A stretch of 64,000 bases of DNA from Limnovirga sp038203525 (GCA_038203525.1 JBBRDW010000002.1:1-64000); one strand, 5' to 3'; shown: positions 52,642 to 62,201, counted from the stretch's first letter. Program-made: numbers and translations. The notes: a model not told the origin generated them from the sequence alone.

Positions 52642-53364
52642 TTATTTATTTTCTGCATTGATATAATGCAGGAATTGCAGTACCTCTGTTTCTGACCTTA
52701 GCTTATTTCTGTTTTTATTCAGCCAGTCTTCTTCCGGGGCAGTAGTTTTTAAAATAGCGGATACGGATTCTTTACTAAGGTTTTTTAACAATGGCATTTT
52801 TCCATTTTCATAAAGAAAGTATGCGGTTTCCTTTTTATAATTCATTTCTGTTTTTCCCGTAAACGGGTCGTACAAAGATTTATGAACGATTACTTTATCT
52901 AGTTTTACCAGTTCGGTTTTACCATCGTTCATTACCTGGTAAAAATGAGCATTTTTATCCTCATCATTTTTTAAGTATACAAAATTTGCAAGTATATTGC
53001 TGGTGTCTTCGCCATTAAAAAAAGTGATTGCTTTTACCTGTCCTGCTTTTGCAATCATAACAACCCCTTCCGGTGTTGTGTACCACACACTATTTTTGTA
53101 GAGGTTCATTTTTACTTTAGCAATAAGTATTTTGAATTTGCCGGTGTATAATAATGCAGTTTTCCAATCTGTATTCCAGAAAGGGCTACCTCCTATTTCT
53201 GCATTGTCTATATCAATTTCGTCGCTTTGCCCCATTACCAGCAAATCATTGGAATTGGCTTTATCATAACTCCCGGTGTTCCAGGGAAAAAGCTGCATAT
53301 ACTGAGCTGAACAAAACCGGGTGTTTGCTGTGATCATGAAAATAACGATGAACAAAAATTTCAT
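52642..53364 (-). CDS. Exported protein of unknown function, paralog of 51792-52538
   Basis: 240 residues, signal peptide ending near RFCSAQ (about residue 21). Shared pattern with its neighbour: GGSPFWNTDWKTALLYTG, MNLYKNSVWYTTP, AGQVKAITFFNGEDTS, YQVMNDGKTELVKLDK, KKETAYFLYENGKMPLLKNL and the end VLQFLHYINAENK. By eye about 30 percent of residues are identical, so the duplication is old. It starts 11 bp downstream of the era stop, so co-transcription with era is likely. Confidence 0.72.
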   Translation of the reverse strand: MKFLFIVIFMITANTRFCSAQYMQLFPWNTGSYDKANSNDLLVMGQSDEIDIDNAEIGGSPFWNTDWKTALLYTGKFKILIAKVKMNLYKNSVWYTTPEGVVMIAKAGQVKAITFFNGEDTSNILANFVYLKNDEDKNAHFYQVMNDGKTELVKLDKVIVHKSLYDPFTGKTEMNYKKETAYFLYENGKMPLLKNLSKESVSAILKTTAPEEDWLNKNRNKLRSETEVLQFLHYINAENK

Positions 53365-53375
53365 AGTGCAATCAT

Positions 53376-54245
53376 TTAATAGCCGTATTCTTTTAGCTGC
53401 AGATCATTGTCCCGCCACTTGGGTTTTACTTTAATAAAAAGCTGGAGAAATACTTTACGCTGTAAAAATTTTTCCATATCTTCTCTTGCCAGTGTACCCA
53501 GCCTTTTTATCATTTTACCACCTTCGCCCAGCAGGATACCTTTTTGGGTTTCACGTTGCACAATTATATCGGCCTGAATTTTTATCAATGTATTTTTTTC
53601 TTTGAACTCATTTATTAATACCGCAGTATGGTAAGGTATTTCATCTCCAAAAAGATCGTAGATTTTTTCTCTTACCATTTCGCTAACAAAAAATTTTGTA
53701 GACAAATCGGTAAGATCGTCTTCTGGATAAAACGGCTCGCCTTCAGGTAACATTTCAAGAATAGTCTCAACAAGATTTTCAAGGCCATCCTTCTTTAGTG
53801 CAGATATTTTTATCACTTTTTTGCAATAAGCATGCTGCATAAAAAAATTCTCTTCGGTTGAAATTCTTTTGTCGCCAATCTTGTCGGCCTTGTTTAGCAC
53901 CACTATTGCGGGTACTTTTAGTTTTAATGCTTCGAATAAATTATGGTTTTCTTCAACACCTTCACTGGCATCGGCAATCAGCAATGCTACGTCTGCATCT
54001 TCTAATGCACTTTTAACTGACTGCATCATGCGTTCCTGCAGTTTGTACCTGGGTTCTATAATTCCAGGGGTATCCGAAAAAACGATCTGGTATTTGCCAG
54101 GCTCTGTTAAAAACCCTTTGATACGATGCCTTGTGGTTTGTACCTTAGGCGATACAATTGCCAGTTTTTCGCCCAGTAAAGCATTTAATAAAGTGCTTTT
54201 GCCTGCATTTGGTTTACCGAATATGTTTACAAAACCGGTTTTCAA
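53376..54245 (-). CDS. era: GTPase Era
   Basis: 289 residues. The GTPase domain has GKPNAGKST (10-18), PKVQTTRHRIKG, DTPGI and NKADKI. The C-terminal KH domain contains VQRETQKGILLGEGGKMIKRLGTLAREDMEKFLQRKVFLQLFIKVKPKWRDN. Era binds the 3' end of 16S rRNA and helps 30S assembly. The following exported-protein gene begins 11 bp after the stop. A DIR and the initiator tRNA gene lie upstream. Confidence 0.96.
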   Translation of the reverse strand: MKTGFVNIFGKPNAGKSTLLNALLGEKLAIVSPKVQTTRHRIKGFLTEPGKYQIVFSDTPGIIEPRYKLQERMMQSVKSALEDADVALLIADASEGVEENHNLFEALKLKVPAIVVLNKADKIGDKRISTEENFFMQHAYCKKVIKISALKKDGLENLVETILEMLPEGEPFYPEDDLTDLSTKFFVSEMVREKIYDLFGDEIPYHTAVLINEFKEKNTLIKIQADIIVQRETQKGILLGEGGKMIKRLGTLAREDMEKFLQRKVFLQLFIKVKPKWRDNDLQLKEYGY

Positions 54246-54294
54246 CGTTTATAGTTTGTAGTTTATAGTATGCATTTCTGCATTTTATTGCTCA

Positions 54295-54370
54295 AAAATG
54301 AATAAGAACGTACAAGAGTGCGACGCAAGAAAAGCTAAATTATATTCTATTGCCGGGCTCAAAAAAATGT
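54295..54370 (+). repeat. DIR copy 31
   Basis: Forward copy with a perfect core at 54310-54328, then AAAAGCTAAATTATATTC and TTGCCGGGCTCAAAAAAATG. Confidence 0.88.
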
Positions 54371-54388
54371 ATTCTTTTCTTAAAAAGA

Positions 54389-54412
54389 AAAAAGCCTCAA
54401 ATGAGGCTTTTA
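54389..54412 (-). terminator. Terminator of the tRNA gene
   Basis: On the minus strand AAAAGCCTCA pairs with TGAGGCTTTTT, followed by a T-rich run, immediately beyond the 3' end of the tRNA. Confidence 0.82.
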
Positions 54413-54419
54413 AGTTTTG

Positions 54420-54491
<72 letters not shown>

Positions 54492-54542
54492 GTGCAAAAG
54501 TAAGGGCAGAGAGCTTACGAGCCAAACTTATTAAATTGATTA

Positions 54543-55265
54543 CTAATCTTTTTTCTTAATCTGCGATCCGCCACTGGCATCTACGCTGGTAATTACACCC
54601 GTTCCTTTGTAGTTAATGATGGAGCCACCGCTTGCATCGGCCTTCAATTCTTTGCTGATGCTTATGTTAATTATAGATCCGCCACTGGCTTCCACATTAC
54701 AGGTATTGAGCATTAAACCGTAATCTTTAAAAATACTGCCGCCACTTGTTTCTATACGGGCCTTATCAAAAAAACCGCTGAGTGTAGCCATACTGCCACC
54801 GCTAAGGTCGGCAGTTAAAGAATTACCTTTTAGTTTGCCCTCTACAATGCTGCCTCCACTAAAATCGGACTCGAGGTTATTTACCGATATCTCATCTACA
54901 ATTTTTGCGATGGAGCCACCGGAAGCGCCCAGGTAGGTAAGATTGGTAACAGTTACATAGGCTTTCAACTTCTTATTGCCCCAATTCCAGTTGTTCCACA
55001 TTTTGCTTTCGACCCTAATTTTTAAAATGCCGTCTTTAACTTCAGTAATAATACGGCCAATATATTGGGCATCATCAGCACTTACCGCAACGGCCTGTTC
55101 TTTACCTTGTGAAATGAACAATTTAATTCCGCTGGATACTGCAACTCCATTAAAATCACCTACTTTTCTAACCTGTGCATTTTCATCGTAAACAAGATTT
55201 TGGGCATGTACACCTGCACTGATCAGCACAAAAGCGGCACACAGGCCAACCATTATCTTTTGCAT
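54543..55265 (-). CDS. Exported DUF2807 (head GIN domain) protein
   Basis: 240 residues, signal peptide ending near GVHAQ (about residue 22). The mature part opens VRKVGDFNGVAVSSGIKLFISQG and then forms a run of short beta turns built on a recurring SGGS motif (GASGGSIAKI, DFSGGSIVEG, DLSGGSMATL, ETSGGSIFKD, EASGGSIINI, DASGGSIINY), typical of the DUF2807 beta-helix. It is periplasmic or surface-located, with no known biochemical role. Confidence 0.88.
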   Translation of the reverse strand: MQKIMVGLCAAFVLISAGVHAQNLVYDENAQVRKVGDFNGVAVSSGIKLFISQGKEQAVAVSADDAQYIGRIITEVKDGILKIRVESKMWNNWNWGNKKLKAYVTVTNLTYLGASGGSIAKIVDEISVNNLESDFSGGSIVEGKLKGNSLTADLSGGSMATLSGFFDKARIETSGGSIFKDYGLMLNTCNVEASGGSIINISISKELKADASGGSIINYKGTGVITSVDASGGSQIKKKD

Positions 55266-55374
55266 ATGTCTTTTTTTATTCTTTAAAACGAACCATACAT
55301 TAAAAAGTTACAGCCAAATTAAAGTTTCTGCACTTACTTTGCAATACAGACCGTAAGATTTTTTTGAAATAGTT

Positions 55375-55436
55375 TTTTGTTGTTTTGCTTTACTGCTACT
55401 ATTGAGCTTCCGTTGTGTCACTCACTTGTACTTTCA
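55375..55436 (-). repeat. DIR copy 32 (divergent core)
   Basis: Reverse core TTGTGTCACTCACTTGTAC at 55413-55431, identical to the core at 29572. Flank TACTGCTACTATTGAGCTTC matches the DIR arm. Confidence 0.8.
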
Positions 55437-55472
55437 AAACTACATTCACCAATTTTCCATTTTCTTACTGTT

Positions 55473-55557
55473 TTCCCGGGGTGCTTTAACTTTAAAAAGT
55501 TAAGGCTGAGATTAAACCCGTTGAACCTGAACAGGGTAATGCCTGCGAAGGGAAGGT
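55473..55557 (+). promoter_or_regulatory. TPP riboswitch (THI element)
   Basis: The conserved blocks are in order: GGGGTGC at about 55479, GGCTGAGATTAAACCCG at 55504-55520, TTGAACCTGAACAGGGTAAT at 55521-55540 and GCCTGCGAAGGGAA at 55541-55554. CTGAGA and the ACCTGA...GGGTAATGCC...CGNAGGGAA frame are diagnostic of the thiamine pyrophosphate aptamer. It is 82 bp upstream of the TonB-dependent receptor gene. Because no strong terminator is visible between them, control of translation start is as likely as transcription termination. Confidence 0.95.
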
Positions 55558-55639
55558 GCATCATTCTTACATGATTACTCTCCACAAGCAATTTATTCCT
55601 GTTCCCAAATTTATTGTTGAACGCTAAAAACTGAAGCAG

Positions 55640-58030
55640 ATGAAAAAGCTTTTGGGAACAACCATGGCCGTAATTATTGCGGCCACCGCATTCGCGCAGA
55701 TCAGAATAACCGGTAAAGTTGCTGATAAAGAAAATAAGCCGCTGGAAGGAGCATCAGTAACGCTGCTGGTAAGCTCAAAAAACGAAAGAAACCTTACAAC
55801 AGACAAACAGGGCGGTTTTGTATTTAACGGCATTAGCGTAAATACAAACTGCAAAATCACTATCCGTTTTGTAGGTATGAAAAAAATTGAACAGGATTTT
55901 ACAGCAACAGAAACCCGTTCATTTAATTTTGTTTTAGTGGCTTCAGATTTTTTTCTTGAACCATTGGAAGTAAAAGCTATCAGAGCATCTGATAAATCGC
56001 CGTTTACCAAAACTGATATCACTAAACAACAGCTAAGCAAACTAAATCTTGGGCAGGATATTCCCTTCCTGCTCAATCAAACTCCGTCTGTGGTAATTAA
56101 TTCTGACGCGGGTAATGGAGTAGGATACACAGGCATACGTATACGCGGTTCCGATGCAACACGCATTAACGTTACGCTAAACGGAATTCCCTACAACGAT
56201 GCAGAAAGCCAGGGAACTTATTTCGTTGACCTACCCGATTTTGGCTCTTCCGTTAACTCAATACAGATCCAACGCGGCGTAGGAACTTCTACCAATGGCT
56301 CAGGCGCATTTGGCGCAACTATTAATATGAGCACCAACGAGTTTAATGAAAATTCGTATGCCGAAAGCAACAACAGCTATGGTTCTTTCAACACATGGAA
56401 GAATACAATAAAACTGGGCAGCGGTTTAATCAATGACCATTTTACAATTGATGCAAGACTTAGCCGCATCAGCAGCGATGGGTACGTTGACAGGGCCGCC
56501 AGCAACCTGCAGTCATTCTATTTTTCTCCAGCTTATACCAATAAGCATACATCTCTGCGACTAAACATTTTTTCTGGTAAAGAAAAAACTTACCAGTCAT
56601 GGTATGGCTTACCCGAAGCGCTTTTGAAAAGCGACAGAACTTATAACGCTGCGGGAACGGAGAAACCTGGAGAACCTTACGTTAACCAGACTGATAATTA
56701 TCAACAAGACCATTATCAACTTTTCTTCAACCAGGTTTTGACGGGTAAGTTGAATTTGAACATTGCTTCTTTCCTTACAAGAGGTAAAGGATATTATGAA
56801 GAATACAAAGCGGAACAGGATTATGCCAGCTATGGTTTAGATAATGTAATCGTTGGCAGCGATACACTCACTTCAACCGATTTGGTGCGCCAGCGCTGGC
56901 TGAACAACTATTTCTACGGACAGGTTTTTTCCCTGCAATATAAAGGCAGCAAAGACGAACTAACTTTCGGCGGCAGCTGGACAAAATACGACGGTAAACA
57001 TTATGGCCACATTATCTGGGCGAATATGGGTATTCCAAAAGACTTCCAGTATTACAACTACCCGGCCACCAAAACAGATGTAAATGTGTATGCAAAGTGG
57101 CTGCACCAGCTTTCTACAAACTGGAGCTTGTTCAGCGATCTGCAGTTTAGAACCGTAATGCATAATATGAAAGGTTTCGAGGGCAGCCCCGACTTATTTA
57201 TTAAACGCAACTTTAATTTTTTAAATCCAAAACTGGGTGTTAGTTATAATGCTAATGGTTTCCATGCTTATTCCAGCTATGCCTTGGCACATAGAGAACC
57301 AAACCGCGACGATTTTCAGGCCGAAATTACCGAGCAACCAAAATATGAAACCCTGCACGATTTCGAATTGGGTATTGATAAAAAAGCAAACAGCTATAAC
57401 TGGGCAGCTACTTTTTATTACATGCAGTACGACAACCAGCTGGTACTTACCGGAAAAATAAATGATGTGGGCAGCTACAGCCGCGCCAATGTAACCAACA
57501 GCTACAGGCTGGGACTTGAACTGCAGGGCGGTATTAAATTTAACAAATGGCTGAATGCTTCAGCGAACATTACATTAAGCCGTAACAAAATAAAATCCTT
57601 TATCGAGTACATTGACGATTACGACGAAGCCGACAATTACAAACAGCAAACCGTAGAACACAGCAATACTGATATTTCTTTTTCTCCAACCATTATTAGC
57701 GGTGGCGTTATAAACATTTTACCTTTTAAAAATGCCGAATTTAGTTTAGTGGGCAAGTATGTTGCCAAACAGTATATGGACAATACCCAAAACAATAACC
57801 GCCGTTTGGCTGATTATTACACGCAGGATGCAAGGTTTATATACACCTTAAAAAACCTTTTGTTTAAAGAGTTTAATTTGATTTTTCAGGCTAATAATAT
57901 TTTTAACTTCAAGTACGAGCCCAGTGGTTATACTTACCCTTACATATACGGGGGCGCATTAATTAACGACAACTATTATTACCCAATGGCCGGAACCAAT
58001 TTTATGATGGCCATAAATATTAAATTGTAA
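55640..58030 (+). CDS. TonB-dependent outer membrane receptor, probably for thiamine or a precursor
   Basis: 796 residues. Signal peptide ending AFAQ (about 19), then a carboxypeptidase-like regulatory domain (RITGKVADKENKPLEGASVTLLVSS) of about 85 residues. The plug has PFLLNQTPSVVINSDAGNGVGYTGIRIRGSDATRINVTLNGIPYND, followed by SIQIQRGVGTSTNGSGAFGATINMST. The beta-barrel ends FMMAINIKL. It takes up a substrate across the outer membrane with TonB-ExbBD energy. The TPP riboswitch in its leader implies repression when thiamine pyrophosphate is abundant, and so a thiamine-related substrate (inference). Confidence 0.93.
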   Translation: MKKLLGTTMAVIIAATAFAQIRITGKVADKENKPLEGASVTLLVSSKNERNLTTDKQGGFVFNGISVNTNCKITIRFVGMKKIEQDFTATETRSFNFVLVASDFFLEPLEVKAIRASDKSPFTKTDITKQQLSKLNLGQDIPFLLNQTPSVVINSDAGNGVGYTGIRIRGSDATRINVTLNGIPYNDAESQGTYFVDLPDFGSSVNSIQIQRGVGTSTNGSGAFGATINMSTNEFNENSYAESNNSYGSFNTWKNTIKLGSGLINDHFTIDARLSRISSDGYVDRAASNLQSFYFSPAYTNKHTSLRLNIFSGKEKTYQSWYGLPEALLKSDRTYNAAGTEKPGEPYVNQTDNYQQDHYQLFFNQVLTGKLNLNIASFLTRGKGYYEEYKAEQDYASYGLDNVIVGSDTLTSTDLVRQRWLNNYFYGQVFSLQYKGSKDELTFGGSWTKYDGKHYGHIIWANMGIPKDFQYYNYPATKTDVNVYAKWLHQLSTNWSLFSDLQFRTVMHNMKGFEGSPDLFIKRNFNFLNPKLGVSYNANGFHAYSSYALAHREPNRDDFQAEITEQPKYETLHDFELGIDKKANSYNWAATFYYMQYDNQLVLTGKINDVGSYSRANVTNSYRLGLELQGGIKFNKWLNASANITLSRNKIKSFIEYIDDYDEADNYKQQTVEHSNTDISFSPTIISGGVINILPFKNAEFSLVGKYVAKQYMDNTQNNNRRLADYYTQDARFIYTLKNLLFKEFNLIFQANNIFNFKYEPSGYTYPYIYGGALINDNYYYPMAGTNFMMAINIKL

Positions 58031-58035
58031 AGTAA

Positions 58036-58110
58036 TTTTTTTTTGACCCCGGCAGTTTTTTGTATAAAGCATCTGCTATTCCGCCTAAAGCGGACTCTTA
58101 TACTTTGGCA
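58036..58110 (-). repeat. DIR copy 33 (palindrome subtype, degenerate)
   Basis: Reverse copy directly after the receptor stop: TTTTTTTTGACCCCGGCAG, then the small palindrome CCGCCTAAAGCGG joined to ACTCTTATAC (58081-58103). Confidence 0.7.
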
Positions 58111-58197
58111 ATAACAAGCAGCTTTTTCATTAACCCAAAGTAGTAGGCTCTTATTCACCGGCTACCATTGCAGGCATATTTTTTGCCTAAAATAATA

Positions 58198-58235
58198 AAC
58201 GAAAATGTCTCCACAGTACGGGAGACATTTTCGTT
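58198..58235 (-). terminator. Strong rho-independent terminator
   Basis: Perfect 15 bp stem, AACGAAAATGTCTCC with GGAGACATTTTCGTT, around an 8-base loop. On the minus strand it follows the gene ending at 58257 and runs into a T-rich tail. Confidence 0.85.
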
Positions 58236-58256
58236 TAACATCCGGTCTTTTGAAAA

Positions 58257-58700
58257 TTACCCTTTCGTAAACTCCTGTACCAGTTCGGAGTTTCCCTCAC
58301 TTATTCTTAGTGTTTTTATAGAAACAGCATCCTCAAGATGCACTATAAAAACATTTTCTAAACCGGGCTGGGTAATTTTTTCCATGCCTGATATATAATA
58401 TTTACCGTAGCCATCCTTAACAATGTCAACAATATCTTTGGCCAGGTTATCGGCATTCAAATATTCAATAGAATAAACGAGGTTACCTTTTTTATCAAAG
58501 GCCGTCATTACATCATTACCATTTAACACGGAACGAACAGTATAGCCGTTGTCGCCAACATATTTAAATGATGTAGAAACTTTTTTTGCTGCTGTTTCGT
58601 TTGCTGTAAATGTGTTAACATTTTTAACAGTTGCAAAAGTTGCAGTTGAACATACGATTGCTGTTAAACCAACTGCGAGTGTGCGGATTTGCTTTTTCAT
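58257..58700 (-). CDS. Small exported protein of unknown function
   Basis: 147 residues, signal peptide MKKQIRTLAVGLTAIVCSTATFA (cleavage about 23). The mature part contains TSFKYVGDNGYTVRSVLNGNDVMTAFDKKGNLVYSIEYLN and YGKYYISGMEKI, alternating short strands like PepSY-type or beta-lactamase-inhibitor-like small periplasmic domains. I do not claim a family. A strong terminator marks a monocistronic unit. Confidence 0.7.
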   Translation of the reverse strand: MKKQIRTLAVGLTAIVCSTATFATVKNVNTFTANETAAKKVSTSFKYVGDNGYTVRSVLNGNDVMTAFDKKGNLVYSIEYLNADNLAKDIVDIVKDGYGKYYISGMEKITQPGLENVFIVHLEDAVSIKTLRISEGNSELVQEFTKG

Positions 58701-58964
58701 TTTTTGTTTAATTTAATTGTATTAATATTTTTTTTGCTTTGCTGAAAGTATTACCGTTGTTGATTTGTACGCCTTAATCTTTCATTTGCAGAACAAAAGT
58801 ATAACGCTGCAGCTTTTGTATTGTTCATAATGAGACGAAAGAAAAAAAGACTGCTGCAAAAACAAAAAAAATTGCTTTTTTATCAACACACAGTGGCATA
58901 AAACTGATGTTAAAATCAAAAAAATAGAAGCTCGTCTTTTTCCATTCAATGCAGGAAAAGCGGA
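58701..58964. other. Intergenic upstream region
   Basis: About 260 bp upstream of the small exported protein gene. No gene or clear motif. Confidence 0.35.
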
Positions 58965-59042
58965 ATTGGATTTTCATTGTACAAGAGTGCGACGCAACCG
59001 GCGATGCCATATAGAAAATTGCCGGGAGCAAAAAATTTTCCC
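58965..59042 (+). repeat. DIR copy 34
   Basis: Forward copy with a perfect core at 58979-58997, then CGATGCCATATAGAAAATTG and GCCGGGAGCAAAAAATTTT. Confidence 0.87.
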
Positions 59043-59096
59043 TTTCCGGTGCGCATGTCTATACCTCGTGCGTTATGATGAAAATATTTTTTACTT

Positions 59097-59457
59097 TCTA
59101 AAAAATATAAACATAGAAAAATTTATGTTCATTTTTCAGCATAACGTAACTGGCGTAAAACCTTCGCCCGAAGAAATGCAGGCCAGCATGGGCAAATAGA
59201 TGGCGGGGACATGCGAATTGAAATCAACTTGCAAATAGGTAAGTGGAGAACCATTGCTACTGGGTGGCAAATGAGTTAGCGGGACCGATAAAATGGTTAC
59301 CGATGGCCCTTATGTGGAAGGAAAAGAAATTGTTGTCGATTACTTTATTGTAAATGCGGCTGACTATGATGAGGCCGCTAAACGCTCAAAAGGCCATCCT
59401 GATTTTAACACCGGTGGCAGCGTACAAATACACCAGATTATTAAAATGGAAATGTAG
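59097..59457 (+). pseudogene. YCII-related (DGPF) protein, degraded
   Basis: Pieces of one protein occur in order. MFIFQHNVTGVKPSPEEMQASMGK precedes a stop at 59199. A middle part readable as ELKSTCK-stop-VSGEPLLLGGK-stop-VSGTDK follows. An intact tail runs from ATG 59293 (MVTDGPYVEGKEIVVDYFIVNAADYDEAAKRSKGHPDFNTGG...) to 59457. The tail is a clear YCII/DGPF signature. Two nonsense codons and a frame change make it a pseudogene. In Bacteroidota this family is usually encoded next to an ECF sigma factor, as here. Confidence 0.85.
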
Positions 59458-59571
59458 AGAAATGTTGAATGGTGAATGTTTAATCGTCAAATGCTTGCAG
59501 TTATATTCACCAATCACCCTTAGCTACAAAACTGCACTGTAGATATATTTACTGCACAGGTATTTTTTTTG

Positions 59572-60395
59572 ATGCCAGCAAAACAAGCCGATAATAATAA
59601 AATTGCAGACCATCTTTTCCCTCACGAGTCGGGGAAAATGGTGGCAGTATTAACAGAGCTGCCTGACTTCGCTAACCTTGAAACCGTACAGGATTTTATG
59701 CAGGACACTTTGCTTAAAGCCATGATGACATTGGCTTTTGGCAGCGTTCGAGAAAACCATGCAGGGTGTTTATGTTGTTGCAAAAAACAAAGTCGTTGAT
59801 TTCTTGCGCATAGAATAATCTTTCAGAAAAATTGGTGCTCAATATGGAAGGGAACAGGATAATGATAAACACACCGATGCCTGTATTCAAAACCTGTTTT
59901 TTGATGATGAAATACACGGCAGCCAGTTGCGTATGATGTTCGCCTGCTGCCATCCCTCCGCTCCGTAAGAATCACAAATGGCACTCTAACTCAGAACACT
60001 TTGAGGTATGGATGTGCACGAAATTGCCGGCGCATTTCTTAATGCCGACGATACAGTTACCAAACGCTTTTACTGCGCCAAGGAAAAATGGCACTGGAAG
60101 TTCCCACCCCCGTTTTCATTGCAGAAAGGCTCTAAACCGTATTAATACACTTTATATGCTGTTTAACGAAGGCAAACATTCTGTGCCTAACGACAAATTA
60201 ATACGAGATGACCTTTGCGAAGTAGCCTTGCGCCTTTGCTACCTGCTGCTTCAAAACCAGATTACCTGCAAGTATTGGCGAAATTGGTACCTGTTTATGG
60301 TTACTAATTGCTGGGGTAAAATCAAAAGAACTATAGTGAAGCCGACAGAGAAGTTGCCTCAGCCAGTTACAGGAGTTATTGCCGCACCACCATAA
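59572..60395 (+). pseudogene. ECF sigma factor of the YCII-linked (DUF6596) group, degraded
   Basis: Fragments in three frames reconstruct one protein. IADHLFPHESGKMVAVLTELPDFANLETVQDFMQDTLLKAM corresponds to sigma region 2 (59572-59799). Then VYVVAKNKVVDFLRIE, FFDDEIHGSQLRMMFACCHPS and GMDVHEIAGAFLNADDTVTKRFYCAKEKW, with four stops, correspond to region 4. A tail TLYMLFNEGKHSVPNDKLIRDDLCEVALRLCYLLLQN is in the original frame. Several frameshifts and nonsense codons show long decay. It lies about 115 bp after the YCII remnant, so a whole regulatory pair has been lost. Confidence 0.82.
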
Positions 60396-60889
60396 TTTTT
60401 TTAAAAAAAAATGGGCGTTATTTTCAACTTTTATTTAGAAGTTGATAGAAGGCAGCAGGGTTTGCTTTTCTGTATTACACTTTTTCATACGCTAAAAATT
60501 GATGCTGGGATTATGACCGGCTAAATTCGCTTCGATAAAAGCTTAGTAAATAGTAAAACCGTACAAGAGTGTGCAAGAAACCTATAATAGTAATTCACAA
60601 GGCCCGATCAAACCAATATTCCACCGTAAGCTTGCGTACTAATCAACCGGTGGATCTTAAATTACCGGGAAACACTGCATGCGCCCGCAACGAATTTGGT
60701 GTGGATAAAAGACTAAAGGTTTAGTATTGAATGGAAAAATTGTGTGGCTGAAACAACGATTGGAATTGGGTAACAGAAGCTTAATGAAAACCGCCTGGCA
60801 ATTATTTTGGAAACTTCGGCTAATTACGCCAATTTAGACGGTATTGGCAAGCAAAGGACACAGGTTTCCAACTTTGAAAAGAGAATTAC
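60396..60889 (+). other. Intergenic region with DIR copy 35
   Basis: The DIR (60525-60615) has the TTCGCTTCGATAAAAGCTTA arm and a shortened core GTACAAGAGTGTGCAAG at 60561-60577, missing internal CGAC bases. The remaining 270 bp before the next gene shows no supportable gene; short degraded coding remnants are possible. Confidence 0.65.
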
Positions 60890-62200
60890 ATGAAAAATTT
60901 TTTGACAAATTTATTTAACCTGCATAAAGGCGAAGAAAGCAAAGAAAAGACCTTAGATAATGTAAAAAGTAATATTTCTTTTACAGGACATAACCTTTGG
61001 ATTTTGGCATGCGCAATTTTAGTGGCTTCCGTGGGATTAAATGTAAATTCAACAGCTGTAATTATTGGGGCCATGCTTATTTCGCCGTTAATGGGCCCTA
61101 TAGTTGGGGCGGGTTTTGCATTGGGCATTTATGATTTTACCCTTCTGCGAAAATCGTTGTTTAACCTTGCAATTGCAACAGTTGCAAGCTTAATTGTTGC
61201 AACTGTTTATTTTTATTTAAGCCCTTTTAAAGAAGCCCAGTCAGAATTACTTGCACGTACCGCACCTAATATTTACGATGTTCTAATTGCTTTCTTTGGT
61301 GGTTTAGCAGGTGTTATAGCCATAACAAGAGTTGAAAAAGGAAACCCAATACCCGGCGTTGCAATTGCAACAGCGCTGATGCCTCCGCTTTGCACTGCCG
61401 GGTACGGACTTGCTACTGCAAACTGGAAATACTTTTTGGGTGCTTTGTTTTTGTATAGTATCAATTGCGTTTTTATCTGCATTGCAACTTTTAGCATTGT
61501 TAAATATTTAAAATACCCGGCGGCAAAACAAATTGACAGAAGGCATCAAAATCAAGTAAAATATGGCATACTGACAATTGTTTTTTTAATGCTTTTACCA
61601 AGCGCTTTTTTTGCGTTCAATTTATACAGGGAGCAACAATTTAAACAGGTGGCCGATAACTTTATTGAAAAAGAATTTGCAAACACTGGTAATACATTGG
61701 TATATAAAAAATTGAGCTACTCCGCAGGATCTAAAACAATTGAACTGGCGTTTTTGAATAAAAGCTATTCCGAAACTGAAGTGCAGCAACTAAATGAAAA
61801 GCTAAAAAGTTTTGGATTGCAAAATGTTAAACTATTAATAAGACAAAATTCCTCTGATAGTTTGCAAAGCTTTAAAAATGATATACTGAATGAAGTAAAT
61901 AAAAAAGATAACGCATTAAGTGAAAAAGATAAAAGTATTGCGTTGCTGGAACAAAAATTAAATGAGAATACATTTGACAACAAACAGCTGCTTTCTGAAA
62001 TAAATGTAATATTTCCTACAATTAATTCCGTTTCCATTTCCAAACAAAACATTGCATCACTTGACAGTACACGGATATCCATGATACTTATTTATTATTC
62101 AAATCCAAAACTAGTTGAAGCAGACAAAGTAAAACTGAGAACCTGGATGTTGAAAAAATTAGGCGTTGACAATATTGAAATAATAGAGACAGAAAAATAA
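60890..62200 (+). CDS. DUF389 / TIGR00341 family membrane protein
   Basis: 436 residues. After a short charged N-terminus, about six hydrophobic segments (about 35-230) contain VGLNVNSTAVIIGAMLISPLMGPIVGAGFALGIYDF and AITRVEKGNPIPGVAIATALMPPLCTAGYGLA, the signature of the DUF389 family. The C-terminal 180 residues are charged, predicted outside the membrane, with a coiled-coil tract (NEVNKKDNALSEKDKSIALLEQKLNE). Function is unknown; a transport role is often suggested. The antiporter gene starts 1 bp after its stop, so the two are translated from one transcript and may work together. Confidence 0.88.
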   Translation: MKNFLTNLFNLHKGEESKEKTLDNVKSNISFTGHNLWILACAILVASVGLNVNSTAVIIGAMLISPLMGPIVGAGFALGIYDFTLLRKSLFNLAIATVASLIVATVYFYLSPFKEAQSELLARTAPNIYDVLIAFFGGLAGVIAITRVEKGNPIPGVAIATALMPPLCTAGYGLATANWKYFLGALFLYSINCVFICIATFSIVKYLKYPAAKQIDRRHQNQVKYGILTIVFLMLLPSAFFAFNLYREQQFKQVADNFIEKEFANTGNTLVYKKLSYSAGSKTIELAFLNKSYSETEVQQLNEKLKSFGLQNVKLLIRQNSSDSLQSFKNDILNEVNKKDNALSEKDKSIALLEQKLNENTFDNKQLLSEINVIFPTINSVSISKQNIASLDSTRISMILIYYSNPKLVEADKVKLRTWMLKKLGVDNIEIIETEK

Positions 62201-62201
62201 T

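Noticed and set aside
55624..56076. 150-codon minus-strand frame at the start of the TonB receptor gene
   Set aside because: Antisense to a signal peptide and plug domain that fit the family exactly.
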